From Gottschalkia acidurici 9a (GTDB taxonomy: Bacteria; Bacillota; Clostridia; Tissierellales; Gottschalkiaceae), in the NCBI RefSeq assembly GCF_000299355.1, contig NC_018664.1:1299115-1363114 (forward strand): 64,000 bases of DNA, given 5' to 3'. Shown piece by piece: positions 26,469 through 35,810 of this stretch. The position numbers and the translations under genes are program-made. Numbering within the stretch: the stretch's first letter is position 1; each line of letters begins with the position of its first letter. The notes under the pieces are model-generated. The model had not been told where the DNA came from. It worked only from the letters and a program-made list of their open reading frames with translations, and searched no databases.

Positions 26469-27323
26469 GTGGAATTTGATTTTAACGTAACTATAGTAGG
26501 TTTAGGACTTATAGGTGGGTCTTTTGCTGAAGCAATAAGAGAGCTAAAGCCTAAAAACATATGGGCTATAGATATAGATGAGGAATCTTTAAAGTATGCA
26601 GAAAGTATAGGCATAATAGATAAAGGATATACAAATGGGGAAGTTCCACTTAAAGACTCTGATATAATAATAATATGCTTATATCCAGAGCTTACACTGA
26701 AATTTGTCAAAGAAAATATGAAAAACTTTAAAAGTGGTGCTATAATCACCGATGCAGTAGGAATAAAAGAAAAAGTAATGCAAGGAATAAACTCTTTTAT
26801 CAGGGATGACCTAGACTTTATAGGAGGTCATCCTATGGCTGGAAGAGAGACTAGTGGAGTTAAGTCAGCGTCTAAAGATATATTTAAAGATGCAAACTAC
26901 ATAATAACTCCTACAGATAAAAATAAAAAAGAAAATATAGAGATTATAGAAAATTTAGTTAGAGAAATAGGATTCACTAAAGTAGTAAAAATTGATCCTG
27001 GAAAGCATGATGAAATAATAGCGTTTACTAGCCAACTCCCTCATGTTATAGCTATAGCAATGATGAATTGTAACTATATAGAAAATGTAAACTCATTTAC
27101 AGGTGGAAGCTTTAATGATGTAACTAGGATTGCAAAGATTAATCCATCATTATGGTCGGAACTTATGATAGAAAATAAAGAACATATAGTAGCTCAAATA
27201 GATCTATTTCAAAATTATATGACAAAGGTAAAAGATGCTATAAAAAATAGTGAGTATAATTTACTAGATGATATACTTACAGAGTCTAGTAAAAGGAAGG
27301 AGGAGCAGTCTAAAAATGTATAA
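26469..27323 (+). CDS. tyrA: prephenate dehydrogenase
   Basis: Oxidative decarboxylation of prephenate to 4-hydroxyphenylpyruvate, leading to tyrosine. Rossmann motif GLGLIGGSFAEA (residues 10-21), then GGHPMAGRETSGV with the active-site His, and TSQLPHVIA with the second conserved His. At 284 residues it lacks the C-terminal ACT domain of some Bacillus enzymes. It starts at GTG with GGGGTG upstream and overlaps aroB by 8 bases. Confidence 0.93.
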   Translation: MEFDFNVTIVGLGLIGGSFAEAIRELKPKNIWAIDIDEESLKYAESIGIIDKGYTNGEVPLKDSDIIIICLYPELTLKFVKENMKNFKSGAIITDAVGIKEKVMQGINSFIRDDLDFIGGHPMAGRETSGVKSASKDIFKDANYIITPTDKNKKENIEIIENLVREIGFTKVVKIDPGKHDEIIAFTSQLPHVIAIAMMNCNYIENVNSFTGGSFNDVTRIAKINPSLWSELMIENKEHIVAQIDLFQNYMTKVKDAIKNSEYNLLDDILTESSKRKEEQSKNV

Positions 27324-28377
27324 TCTTAATGTTAATCTTCCAGATAAGAAGTATCAGATAGTAATAAAAAAAGGAATTATGAGTGAAATTGGAGAAAAGA
27401 TAAAAGAAATATATAAAGCAAAAAAGATAGCTGTAATCACAGATACGAATGTTAATAAAATATATGGTGATAAGCTTAAAGATGACCTTGAGAAAAGTGG
27501 ATTTGAAGTTGACTTTGTAGTAGTAGAAGCAGGGGAAAAGAGTAAATCCATAAGTGTACTAGAGAGCGTGTATGATAAACTCCTTTCATTTGGAATGACA
27601 AGAGGAGATATGATAATAACATTTGGTGGAGGAGTAGTAGGAGATTTAGGTGGTTTTGCTGCATCAACTCTGCTTAGAGGTATAAAGTTTATACAGATAC
27701 CTACATCATTACTTGCTCAAATAGATAGTAGTATAGGTGGAAAAGTAGCTGTGAACTTGCCAAAAGGTAAGAATTTAGTAGGAAGTTTTTATCATCCAGA
27801 AATAGTATTTATAGACCCAGATCTTTTAAAAACGCTAGATAAGAGATTTATAGCAGATGGAATGGCAGAAGTTATAAAGTATGGATGTATAAGAGATAAA
27901 AAACTATTTGATAAACTTCTAGGCTATAGTTCAGAGGAAGAACTATTTGAGAACATAGAAGAAGTAATATATAATTGCTGTGATATAAAAAGAGAAGTGG
28001 TAGAGAGTGATGAAAAAGACCTAGGAATCAGAATGATATTAAACTTTGGTCATACTTTAGGTCATGTGATAGAAAATTACTTTAATTATGAGAAATATAC
28101 TCATGGTGAAGGTGTAGCTATGGGAATGTACCATATTACTATGAAAAGTGAGGAACTTGGTATAACAAAGAAAGGTTCTGCTGAACTCATAAAACAAGCA
28201 CTATTAAAATATAAATTGCCGTATGAGCTACCTAAGATGCCTAGTGAAAACATACTAGAAACTATAAACTTAGATAAAAAAAGTCATGTAGACAGTATAA
28301 GTTTAGTACTCTTAGAGGAAATAGGAAATTGTTTTTTAAAGAAGATAAATAGAAGCGAAATATTCGATTATATTTAA
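27316..28377 (+). CDS. aroB: 3-dehydroquinate synthase
   Basis: Converts DAHP to 3-dehydroquinate with NAD and a divalent metal. Motifs: VVEAGEKSKS, TFGGGVVGDLGGFAAST (NAD-binding), QIPTSLLAQIDSSIGGKVAVNLP, and metal ligands in NFGHTLGHVIE and HGEGVAMGM plus the upstream Glu of GMAEVIKYG. ATG 27316 follows AAGGAGGAG at the right distance; an upstream in-frame extension to 27268 was rejected. It overlaps tyrA by 8 bases. The protein has 353 residues, the normal length. Confidence 0.95.
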   Translation: MYNLNVNLPDKKYQIVIKKGIMSEIGEKIKEIYKAKKIAVITDTNVNKIYGDKLKDDLEKSGFEVDFVVVEAGEKSKSISVLESVYDKLLSFGMTRGDMIITFGGGVVGDLGGFAASTLLRGIKFIQIPTSLLAQIDSSIGGKVAVNLPKGKNLVGSFYHPEIVFIDPDLLKTLDKRFIADGMAEVIKYGCIRDKKLFDKLLGYSSEEELFENIEEVIYNCCDIKREVVESDEKDLGIRMILNFGHTLGHVIENYFNYEKYTHGEGVAMGMYHITMKSEELGITKKGSAELIKQALLKYKLPYELPKMPSENILETINLDKKSHVDSISLVLLEEIGNCFLKKINRSEIFDYI

Positions 28378-28428
28378 GTAGTTTGTCTAACGTCAGGTCT
28401 TAGGTAAATATAAGAAAGGGGGATTACA

Positions 28429-29730
28429 ATGAAAAATATAAAAATAACTCCATCTGAGCTTAAAGGAGAAGTGAATATACCTCCATCGAAGAGCATGAGC
28501 CATAGGGCTATAATATGTGCGAGTCTTTCAGAAGGTATAAGTAATATAGATAATGTAGATTTTTCAGATGATATAATAGCTACTTTAGAAGGTATGAAAT
28601 CTCTAGGGGTAGAAGTGCTAGGAATTGAGAAAGACAAAGAGAAAAGTACTAGCAAAGTTATAATAAAGGGAAAAGATGAGTTGAAAGTATTAAATGATAC
28701 TATAGACTGTTTTGAATCAGGATCTACTATAAGATTCTTAATTCCTATAGCAACACTTGCCAATGAGAAAATAAAAGTAACAGGAAGAGGAAGGCTTGTA
28801 GAGCGTCCAATGGATACTTACTATAAAATATTTGAAAAACAAAACATAAAATATGAAACTACAGATGGAAAAATCCCCGTGACTATAGAAGGTAAGATAA
28901 AACCAGATACATTTGAAATGGAAGGAAATATTAGTTCACAATTTATAACAGGTCTTTTATTTACGCTACCACTATTAAATGAAGATTCAAAGATTGTTAT
29001 AACTACAGAATTAGAGTCAAAAGGATACGTGGACTTAACTATAGATGTATTAAAAAAGTTTGGAATAGAAATAGAGAATAAAGACTATAAAGAGTTCTAT
29101 ATAAGAGGTAATCAAAAGTATAAGGCAAGAGACTATAAAGTAGAAGGCGATTACTCACAGGTAGCTTTTTGGATAGTTGGCGGAATTCTAAATGGAGATA
29201 TAAAATGCAATGGCTTAGATTTAGAGTCATTACAAGGAGACAAAGTAGTTCTGGAGATAGTGAAAAAGATGGGTGCAAATATAATAACTGAAGGAGATTC
29301 AGTTATAGTTAAAAAGTCTAAAACTAAAGGCACGGTAATAGATGCTTCGGAGTGCCCAGATATAATACCAATATTATCTGTATTAGCTTCTGTAAGTGAG
29401 GGAGAAACCAGAGTTATAAATGGTAAAAGACTTAGAATAAAAGAGTCAGATAGGCTTAACTCTACAGCTACAATTTTAAATGAGCTAGGAGCAGATGTAG
29501 AAGAACTAGAAGATGGACTTATAATTAGAGGTGTTGAAAAGCTTAAGGGCGGAGTTACTTTAGATAGCTGGGGAGATCATCGTATAGCTATGGCACTTGG
29601 AATAGCTTCAACTATATGTGAGGAGCCAATTATAATCACTAATAGTCACGTTGTAGCTAAATCATATCCTAATTTTTGGGAAGACTTTACTGAGGTAGGT
29701 GGAAAAATCAATGAGTGGAATATGGGGTAA
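28429..29730 (+). CDS. aroA: 3-phosphoshikimate 1-carboxyvinyltransferase (EPSP synthase)
   Basis: Transfers enolpyruvyl from PEP to shikimate 3-phosphate. The 433-residue two-domain protein has PPSKSMSHRAIICASLSEG, FESGSTIRFLIPIATLA, GRGRLVERPMDTYY, ISSQFITGLLFTLP and KESDRLNSTATILNELG. It ends with WGDHRIAMALGIAS. The PEP-loop reads SGSTIRFLIPI, not the NAGTAMRP of E. coli AroA, so it belongs to a clostridial branch. RBS AGGGGG. The gene overlaps aroC by 20 bases, showing tight operon packing. Confidence 0.95.
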   Translation: MKNIKITPSELKGEVNIPPSKSMSHRAIICASLSEGISNIDNVDFSDDIIATLEGMKSLGVEVLGIEKDKEKSTSKVIIKGKDELKVLNDTIDCFESGSTIRFLIPIATLANEKIKVTGRGRLVERPMDTYYKIFEKQNIKYETTDGKIPVTIEGKIKPDTFEMEGNISSQFITGLLFTLPLLNEDSKIVITTELESKGYVDLTIDVLKKFGIEIENKDYKEFYIRGNQKYKARDYKVEGDYSQVAFWIVGGILNGDIKCNGLDLESLQGDKVVLEIVKKMGANIITEGDSVIVKKSKTKGTVIDASECPDIIPILSVLASVSEGETRVINGKRLRIKESDRLNSTATILNELGADVEELEDGLIIRGVEKLKGGVTLDSWGDHRIAMALGIASTICEEPIIITNSHVVAKSYPNFWEDFTEVGGKINEWNMG

Positions 29731-30799
29731 AAATATAAAAGTATCTATATTTGGAGAGTCACATGGCAAAGCAATAGGTATAACTATTGATGGACTACCA
29801 CCTGGAATAGAATTGGATACTGAATATATAAATAGTGAAATGCAAAGAAGAGCACCTGGTAAAGACAGTATATCAACGCCTAGAAAAGAAGCTGATGAAT
29901 TTGAAATTTTGAGTGGATACTTTGATGGTAAAACTACAGGTACCCCACTTTGTGGAGTAATTTGGAATTCAAATCAGAAATCTAAAGACTATGATTCAGT
30001 AAGATATGTTATGAGACCTAGTCATGGAGATTATCCTGGATTTGTGAAATATAAAGGACATAATGACTATAGAGGTGGTGGTCACTTTTCGGGTAGAATT
30101 ACAGCACCACTAGTGTTCGCAGGGGCAATAGCTAAACAAATACTTGAGAAAAAGGGCATAGTAATAGGTAGTCATATAAAAAGAATTGAAAATGTAGAAG
30201 ATGAAAATATAGATTATACCAACATAGATGAAAGTGTATTAAAAGGAATAAGAAACAAGCCATTTCCAGTAATAGATGATGAAAGTGGAAAGCAAATGAA
30301 AGAAGCTATATTAAAAGCTAGAGAGGATCTAGACTCTGTTGGAGGAGTTATAGAAGGTATAGTACTAAACTTAGAGGCAGGACTTGGATCACCTTTCTTT
30401 GAATCTGTTGAAAGCAAATTATCTCAGACCATGTTTTCAATACCAGGAGTTAAAGGAATTGAGTTTGGTGTAGGTTTCGATATAAGTAAAATGAGAGGCT
30501 CAAAGGCTAACGATGAGTACTTTATAGAAAATGATGAAATAAAAACTTACACAAATAATAATGGAGGCATAACTGGAGGTATAACTAATGGTATGCCAGT
30601 TATATTTAGAGTCGCTATGAAGCCAACTCCATCGATATCTAAAAAACAAAGGACAATAGACATTAATAAAATGGAAAATACAGAGGTAGAAGTACATGGT
30701 AGGCATGATCCATGTATAGTTCAAAGAGCAGTACCAGTGGTTGAATCTGCTTGCGCTCTAACTATATTAGACTTTGTTTTAGGAAAGGGTGAGCTTTAA
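29711..30799 (+). CDS. aroC: chorismate synthase
   Basis: Converts EPSP to chorismate with reduced FMN. Family signatures: [67 protein letters not shown] and [18 protein letters not shown] 29711 ([12 protein letters not shown]) is preferred over GTG 29699 because GAGGTAGGTGG then sits at a normal distance and the family N-terminus matches. It overlaps aroA at the start, and its stop (TAATG) is shared with pheA. Confidence 0.95.
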   Translation: MSGIWGKNIKVSIFGESHGKAIGITIDGLPPGIELDTEYINSEMQRRAPGKDSISTPRKEADEFEILSGYFDGKTTGTPLCGVIWNSNQKSKDYDSVRYVMRPSHGDYPGFVKYKGHNDYRGGGHFSGRITAPLVFAGAIAKQILEKKGIVIGSHIKRIENVEDENIDYTNIDESVLKGIRNKPFPVIDDESGKQMKEAILKAREDLDSVGGVIEGIVLNLEAGLGSPFFESVESKLSQTMFSIPGVKGIEFGVGFDISKMRGSKANDEYFIENDEIKTYTNNNGGITGGITNGMPVIFRVAMKPTPSISKKQRTIDINKMENTEVEVHGRHDPCIVQRAVPVVESACALTILDFVLGKGEL

Positions 30800-32010
30800 T
30801 GGAGGAACTAGATCTAGATAAAATAAGGGATGAAATAGATAGTATAGATAAAGAGTTAGTTAGACTATTCGAAACAAGAATGGATACGGTAATAAAGGTA
30901 GCGAAGTATAAGGAAAAGAATAATCAGCCTGTACTAGATAAGTCAAGAGAGCAAATAGTTATAGATAAAGCAAAATCATTTTTAAATGATAAAAGCTATG
31001 AAAAACCAGTTGAAGAATTTTTCGTTAATTTAATGGCTGTAAGTAGAAAACTACAAGCAAGATTAATATTTTCAGGAAATAAGGAAGAAACTCCTAAAGA
31101 AAAAGAAAAAGTTAAAGACTTAAATAATTATGATCAACTCCAGGAAGACATCAAGAATGCTACTAGCTTAAGAAAAGAAAATATAAAAGTATGTTATCAA
31201 GGTGTTCCGGGTGCCTTCAGTGAACAAGCACTTATAGAATACTTTGGGAAAGATATAGAAAGAGTTAATGTGAGTGAATTTGAAGATGTATTTAAATCAC
31301 TTAAAAATGATGATATAGATTATGGAATTCTTCCTATAGAAAATTCGTCTACAGGAGGAATATCCGAAGTATGCGATTTATTAAGAAAATACGAGTTATA
31401 TATAGTAGGAGAAAAGAGCGTAATAGCAGATCAAAACCTTTTAGCTATAAAGGGAACAAAATTAGAAGACATAAAAGAAGTTTATTCACACTCACAAGGA
31501 CTACAACAAAGTAGCGAATACTTAAAAACAAAAAAAGATTGGACACTAGTTCCTTTCAGAAATACTGCTGAAAGTGCAAAATTGATTAAAGAAAGTGGAG
31601 ATAAAAGCAAAGCTGCTATAGCAAGTAAGAGAGCTGCTGATCTTTATGATTTAGAAATTTTAGCACCAAGTATAAATCATAATAATAATAATTACACTAG
31701 ATTCATAGTTATAGGTAAGAACTTAGAAATTAATGATGATAATAATAAGATAAGTATAGTTTTTTCAGCACCACATAAGCCGGGAGCTCTCTATAGTGCA
31801 TTAAGCTACTTCACTGAGAATAATCTAAATATGCAAAGAATAGAGTCGAGACCTATTTTAGGGAAGTCATGGGAATACTTCTTCTATATAGATCTTGAAG
31901 GAAATTTAAAAGATGATAGAGTAAAATTTGTTGTGGAAAAGATAAAGGCAAATAGTACTTACTTTAAACTACTAGGAAACTATAAAAAACCACATAGGAG
32001 GGCGTCGTAA
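30799..32010 (+). CDS. pheA: bifunctional chorismate mutase/prephenate dehydratase
   Basis: A 403-residue fusion. Residues 1-90 are an AroQ-type chorismate mutase (LDKIRDEIDSIDKELVRLFE, KSREQIVI). After a charged linker comes prephenate dehydratase (VCYQGVPGAFSEQALIEYFG, LPIENSSTGGISEVCDLL, FRNTAESAKLI). An ACT domain follows with GALYSAL and ESRP, the phenylalanine-binding pair, so Phe feedback inhibition is expected. With TyrA upstream, the operon gives both Phe and Tyr precursors from chorismate. It starts within the stop codon of aroC (TAATG), giving translational coupling. Confidence 0.95.
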   Translation: MEELDLDKIRDEIDSIDKELVRLFETRMDTVIKVAKYKEKNNQPVLDKSREQIVIDKAKSFLNDKSYEKPVEEFFVNLMAVSRKLQARLIFSGNKEETPKEKEKVKDLNNYDQLQEDIKNATSLRKENIKVCYQGVPGAFSEQALIEYFGKDIERVNVSEFEDVFKSLKNDDIDYGILPIENSSTGGISEVCDLLRKYELYIVGEKSVIADQNLLAIKGTKLEDIKEVYSHSQGLQQSSEYLKTKKDWTLVPFRNTAESAKLIKESGDKSKAAIASKRAADLYDLEILAPSINHNNNNYTRFIVIGKNLEINDDNNKISIVFSAPHKPGALYSALSYFTENNLNMQRIESRPILGKSWEYFFYIDLEGNLKDDRVKFVVEKIKANSTYFKLLGNYKKPHRRAS

Positions 32011-32013
32011 TAT

Positions 32014-32504
32014 ATGAAAAAAAGCATAGTATTGATAGGTATGCCGGGCTGTGGTAAAACTACTATAGGTGAAAAACTAGCAATAAAATTAGGATATGAA
32101 TTTTGCGATATAGATAAATATATAGTAGAAAAAGAGAAGAAGAGTATAGATGAGATGTTTGAGCATGGTGAAGAGTATTTTAGAGATGTAGAAAGCAATG
32201 GAGTAGAAGATGTATCTAAAAAAGAAAAAGTAGTTATATCTACAGGTGGTGGAGTAGTAAAGAGGGAAAGAAATATAAGAGCTTTAAAAGAAAATGGAAT
32301 TATAATATTCATAAATAGACCTATAGAAAACATAGTGTCAGATGTGGATGTTGAAAAGAGACCGCTGCTTAAAGATGGTAAAGAAAAATATATAAGCTAT
32401 TTGAGGAAAGATATGATCTTTACAAAAAATACTGTGATATAGAAGTAATTAATGACAAAGATTTAGATGATGTCGTTGACAAAATTACGGAGATGATAAT
32501 ATGA
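32014..32504 (+). pseudogene. aroK: shikimate kinase, frameshifted near the C-terminus
   Basis: The frame from ATG 32014 has all kinase motifs: Walker A GMPGCGKTT, shikimate-binding DIDKYI, FRDVES, STGGGVV, and lid region RPLLKDGKEK. It then reads YISYLRKDMIFTKNTVI and stops at 32442. The other frame continues with ATA TAT AAG CTA TTT (IYKLFEERYDLYKKYC) to a natural end at 32504, which overlaps the aroQ start (ATGA). One A missing from the five-A run 32384-32388 explains the break. The truncated form lacks the last two helices. It could be a sequencing indel, a mutation, or rescued by -1 slippage. The gene otherwise looks under selection. Confidence 0.82.
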
Positions 32505-32935
32505 AAATATTACTAATAAATGGTCCTAATATAAATATGCTAGGGATAAGAGAAAAGAATATATATGGAAATGTAGATTATAAAAGCCTATGTGAAATTT
32601 TAAGAGAGAAGTCTAAAGAACTTTCTATAGAATTAGAAATAGTTCAAAGTAATATAGAAGGAGAAATAATAAACTTTATTCATGAGGCCTATGAAAAATA
32701 CGATGGTATGATAATAAATCCTGGAGCTTACACTCACTATAGCATAGCAATCTATGATGCACTAAAAGCTGTAAATATTCCTACGGTAGAAGTTCATATA
32801 AGTAATGTTCACGCAAGAGAAGAATTTAGAACAAAGTCAGTAACAGCACCAGCATGTATAGGACAGATAAGTGGATTTGGTGTAGATAGTTATATATTAG
32901 GAATGATAGGACTTGTAAACAGACTAAAATATTAA
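32501..32935 (+). CDS. aroQ: 3-dehydroquinate dehydratase, type II
   Basis: Dehydrates 3-dehydroquinate to 3-dehydroshikimate. The 144-residue protein has the type II signature: LLINGPNINMLGIREKNIYG with the catalytic Tyr, SNIEGEIINFIHEA, INPGAYTHYSIAIYDAL and VEVHISNVHAREEFR with the catalytic His. It is the last gene of the aro operon, and its start overlaps the repaired aroK stop. The operon has no aroE (shikimate dehydrogenase), so that step must be encoded elsewhere. Confidence 0.95.
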   Translation: MKILLINGPNINMLGIREKNIYGNVDYKSLCEILREKSKELSIELEIVQSNIEGEIINFIHEAYEKYDGMIINPGAYTHYSIAIYDALKAVNIPTVEVHISNVHAREEFRTKSVTAPACIGQISGFGVDSYILGMIGLVNRLKY

Positions 32936-32951
32936 GGAAATTGCGAACATG

Positions 32952-32980
32952 TTGACATTTGACATGTATATATATATAAT
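32952..32980 (+). promoter_or_regulatory. consensus promoter of the SAM-riboswitch/metA transcript
   Basis: TTGACA (32952-32957), 17-base spacer, TATAAT (32975-32980): a perfect consensus promoter placed about 20 bases before the riboswitch. Confidence 0.9.
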
Positions 32981-33000
32981 AAAACTTATAAAATAAAAAA

Positions 33001-33110
33001 CTCATCGAGAGAGATTGAGGGAACTGGCCCAATGAAATCCGGCAACCGAGCTTGTGCTAAGGTGCTAAATCCAGCGGTATAGCCAAAAAAATTGGTATCC
33101 GGAAGATGAG
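33001..33110 (+). promoter_or_regulatory. SAM-I (S-box) riboswitch
   Basis: P1 CTCATC/GATGAG encloses the S-box core: GAGAGATTGAGGGAACTGGCCC, ATGAAATCCGGCAACC, GGTGCTAAATCCAGC and a P4 arm before GGAAGATGAG. A terminator follows at 33124. SAM binding should stop transcription before metA. Confidence 0.96.
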
Positions 33111-33123
33111 GGAGCGATACAAA

Positions 33124-33157
33124 AAAAGCTTCTTTCATTTTGAAAGAGGCTTTTTTT
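33124..33157 (+). terminator. riboswitch expression-platform terminator
   Basis: AAGCTTCTTTC/GAAAGAGGCTT hairpin closed by a CATTTT-type loop and followed by a T run, directly after the SAM riboswitch. Confidence 0.9.
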
Positions 33158-33186
33158 ATGAAAAAATATACTTTGGGGGTGTTTTT

Positions 33187-34098
33187 ATGCCTATAGTAAT
33201 ACCTACAGAACTTCCCGCTTATAAAATATTAACTGAAGAAAATATATTTGTAATGGGAGAAAGTAGAGCTAAAACGCAAAACATAAGACCATTAAGAATA
33301 GCTGTATTAAATCTTATGCCTACTAAAATAGAAACAGAAACACAGATACTAAGGCTACTTGGAAATACTCCATTGCAAGTAGAGATTACACTTCTTCGCA
33401 CAGAAACTTATGAATCAAGAAATATAAGTAAGGAACATTTAGAAAGTTTTTATAAGACGTTTAAAGAAATAAAAAATAAAAAATTTGATGGAATGATAAT
33501 AACAGGAGCTCCTGTTGAACATATAGAATTTGAAGATGTTGAATACTGGCAAGAGCTAGCGGATATCATGGAATATACTAAAAGTAATGTAACATCTACA
33601 TTTCATATATGTTGGGGGGCACAGGCTGGACTTTACTATCATTATAGTATAAATAAACATATGCTTGATAAAAAGATATTTGGAGTATTCAAACATAATG
33701 TAATTAATAAAAAAAGTAATCTTTTGAGAGGTTTCGATGATGAATATTTTGCACCGCAGTCGAGACACACAGATATATCAAGAGAAGATATATTAAGAAT
33801 TCCAGAAATAGAACTACTTTCAGAGTCTGAAGAAAGTGGAGTATATATAGCTGCTAGCAAGGATGGGAGACAAGTATTTGTAACCGGTCATTCAGAGTAC
33901 GATCCTTTGACTTTAAAAAGCGAGTTTGATAGGGATGTTGCAAGAGGTTTGGACAATGTGGATATACCTAAAAACTATTTTCCACAAGACGACCCAACTA
34001 AAGAGCCAATAGTAAGATGGAGAAGTCATGCGAGTTTATTATTTTCAAACTGGTTAAACTACTATGTATATCAAGAGACACCGTATGTACTTGATTAA
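33187..34098 (+). CDS. metA: homoserine O-acyltransferase (probably acetyltransferase) MetA
   Basis: Activates homoserine for methionine synthesis. The 303-residue protein has catalytic Cys in [16 protein letters not shown], His in PQSRHTDI and Glu in [11 protein letters not shown]. The acyl-CoA selectivity position after GAPV is Glu ([15 protein letters not shown]), as in Bacillus acetyl-CoA users, whereas E. coli succinyl users have Gly. An acetyltransferase is thus inferred. ATG 33187 follows GGGGGTG. The longer frame from 33106 would start inside the riboswitch terminator and was rejected. Control is by the SAM-I riboswitch upstream. Confidence 0.93.
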   Translation: MPIVIPTELPAYKILTEENIFVMGESRAKTQNIRPLRIAVLNLMPTKIETETQILRLLGNTPLQVEITLLRTETYESRNISKEHLESFYKTFKEIKNKKFDGMIITGAPVEHIEFEDVEYWQELADIMEYTKSNVTSTFHICWGAQAGLYYHYSINKHMLDKKIFGVFKHNVINKKSNLLRGFDDEYFAPQSRHTDISREDILRIPEIELLSESEESGVYIAASKDGRQVFVTGHSEYDPLTLKSEFDRDVARGLDNVDIPKNYFPQDDPTKEPIVRWRSHASLLFSNWLNYYVYQETPYVLD

Positions 34099-34125
34099 TA
34101 CTAAAAATAAAAATAGGATATAATA

Positions 34126-34173
34126 TAAAGTAAACCCCTAGATTAAAAAATAAATAACTAGGGGTTTACTTTA
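34126..34173 (+). terminator. terminator of metA
   Basis: A perfect 16-bp stem TAAAGTAAACCCCTAG/CTAGGGGTTTACTTTA (34126-34141 with 34158-34173) lies just before the next gene. Confidence 0.85.
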
Positions 34174-34193
34174 TATTTGAAGGAAGTGATATT

Positions 34194-34808
34194 GTGAAAA
34201 AGCTAAATAGAGAATTTTATAGTAGGGATACATTAGAAGTAGCTAAAGATCTCTTAGGAAAATACTTAGTAAGAGAATCTAAAGGAAAAAAGATAGTTGG
34301 AAAAATAGTTGAAACGGAAGCATATATGGGGACTAAGGATAAAGGAGCTCATACATATAGCGGTAAAGTCACACCTAGAACTGAAGCTATGTTCGGAATT
34401 CCCGGCACTTCCTATGTATACTTGATATATGGAATGTATAACTGTTTTAATGTAGTTACTAAGGAAGAAGGAATACCAGAAGCTGTTTTAATTAGAGCAG
34501 TAGAGCCTATAGAAGGTCTAGAGGAAATGTCTTTAAATAGATTTAATAAAAGCTATATAGAGCTTAAAAAAAGAGAAATAAGAAATCTCACTAGTGGCCC
34601 AGGAAAGCTATGTATAGCACTTGATATAGATAGAAGCTTAAATAAAGCAGATTTATGTGGAGATAACTTATATATAGAAAATCCTGACGTAGATGAAAAG
34701 ATTAATATAGTAGAGTCTAAAAGGATTGGAATTGATTATGCAGAAGAAGCGAAAGATTATTTATGGAGATTTTATATAGAAGGAAATGAATATGTATCAG
34801 TAAAATAA
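34194..34808 (+). CDS. 3-methyladenine DNA glycosylase (AAG/MPG family)
   Basis: Removes alkylated purines such as 3-methyladenine from DNA by hydrolysing the glycosidic bond. The 204-residue protein has AKDLLGKYLVRE, VETEAYMGTKDKGAHTYSG with the catalytic Glu, PGTSYVYLIYGMYNCFNVVT, EAVLIRAVEP and LTSGPGKLCIALDID, which are all AAG-fold signatures. It starts at GTG behind GAAGGAAG, directly after the metA terminator hairpin. Confidence 0.93.
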   Translation: MKKLNREFYSRDTLEVAKDLLGKYLVRESKGKKIVGKIVETEAYMGTKDKGAHTYSGKVTPRTEAMFGIPGTSYVYLIYGMYNCFNVVTKEEGIPEAVLIRAVEPIEGLEEMSLNRFNKSYIELKKREIRNLTSGPGKLCIALDIDRSLNKADLCGDNLYIENPDVDEKINIVESKRIGIDYAEEAKDYLWRFYIEGNEYVSVK

Positions 34809-34960
34809 TTATCTGAAGAAATACTATAATAGTATGTAAATTTAAAAAGTGATTTGATTTGAATAGAAGTTTTGTATATTATAAATTTATAAAGTATAAA
34901 AGTATGTAATTTATGTATTGATATAAATAATTATATAAAGAGAATAAAGGAGATAAAACT

Positions 34961-35713
34961 ATGAGCATAGCGCATGAGATAGACTATAAAATATACGGAG
35001 ACGATATGCAGTTTGTAGAAATTGAACTCGACCCACAAGAAAGTGTGATAGCAGAAGCTGGTGCAATGATGTATATGGATGATAAGATCCAAATGGAAAC
35101 TATATTTGGAGATGGTAGTAGGAATGAATCTAGAGGATTAATGGGAAAGCTAATGGGCGCTGGTAAAAGGTTAATAACAGGAGAGAGCTTATTTATGACT
35201 GTATTTTCTAATGTGGCACAAGGAAAGGCACATGTAGCTTTTGCAGCACCATATCCTGGTAAGATTATACCTATAGATCTAGCTCAACTTGGAGGAGAAC
35301 TTATTTGTCAAAAAGATGCATTCCTTTGTTCAGCTAAGGGAGTTTCAATAGGCATTCACTTTAATAAGAAGATAGGAACAGGATTTTTTGGTGGAGAAGG
35401 TTTCATAATGCAAAAATTAGAAGGTGATGGATTCGCTTTTTTACATGCTGGAGGTACAATTATAAGAAAAGATCTTAATGTAGGTGAGGTATTGAGATTA
35501 GATACAGGATGTTTAGTAGCTATGACAAGCACAGTACAATATGACATTAGTTTCACTGGAGATATTAAGAGTGGATTATTTGGAGGAGAGGGTTTGTTTC
35601 TAGCAACCCTAAAGGGACCTGGAAGTGTATGGTTACAGTCTTTACCATTTAGTAGAATGGCTGATCGAATCTATATAGCAGCAAGAGGAAATAAGGATGA
35701 AATTAGGGGATAG
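34961..35713 (+). CDS. TIGR00266/AIM24 family protein
   Basis: The 250-residue beta-rich protein matches the TIGR00266 family: [25 protein letters not shown] near the N-terminus, [11 protein letters not shown], then [37 protein letters not shown] and the late [22 protein letters not shown]. The duplicated glycine-rich motifs reflect two related beta layers. Its biochemical role in bacteria is unknown. RBS AAAGGAG. A hairpin follows, shared with the leuD end. Confidence 0.88.
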   Translation: MSIAHEIDYKIYGDDMQFVEIELDPQESVIAEAGAMMYMDDKIQMETIFGDGSRNESRGLMGKLMGAGKRLITGESLFMTVFSNVAQGKAHVAFAAPYPGKIIPIDLAQLGGELICQKDAFLCSAKGVSIGIHFNKKIGTGFFGGEGFIMQKLEGDGFAFLHAGGTIIRKDLNVGEVLRLDTGCLVAMTSTVQYDISFTGDIKSGLFGGEGLFLATLKGPGSVWLQSLPFSRMADRIYIAARGNKDEIRG

Positions 35714-35743
35714 GTGAAAAAATAAAGATTGTTCAAGATAAAA

Positions 35744-35776
35744 AATATCTGCAAAACCATTGGTTTTGCAGATATT
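35744..35776. terminator. bidirectional terminator between TIGR00266 gene and leuD
   Basis: AATATCTGCAAAACCA/TGGTTTTGCAGATATT: a perfect stem of about 16 bp with A and T runs on its flanks, between convergent genes. Confidence 0.85.
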
Positions 35777-35810
35777 AGATCAGATATTTTAAATTATAAG
35801 GGTTCAATAA

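Noticed and set aside
33106-33186. N-terminal extension of metA
   Set aside because: It would translate the riboswitch terminator ([15 protein letters not shown]) and has no family match; ATG 33187 has an RBS.
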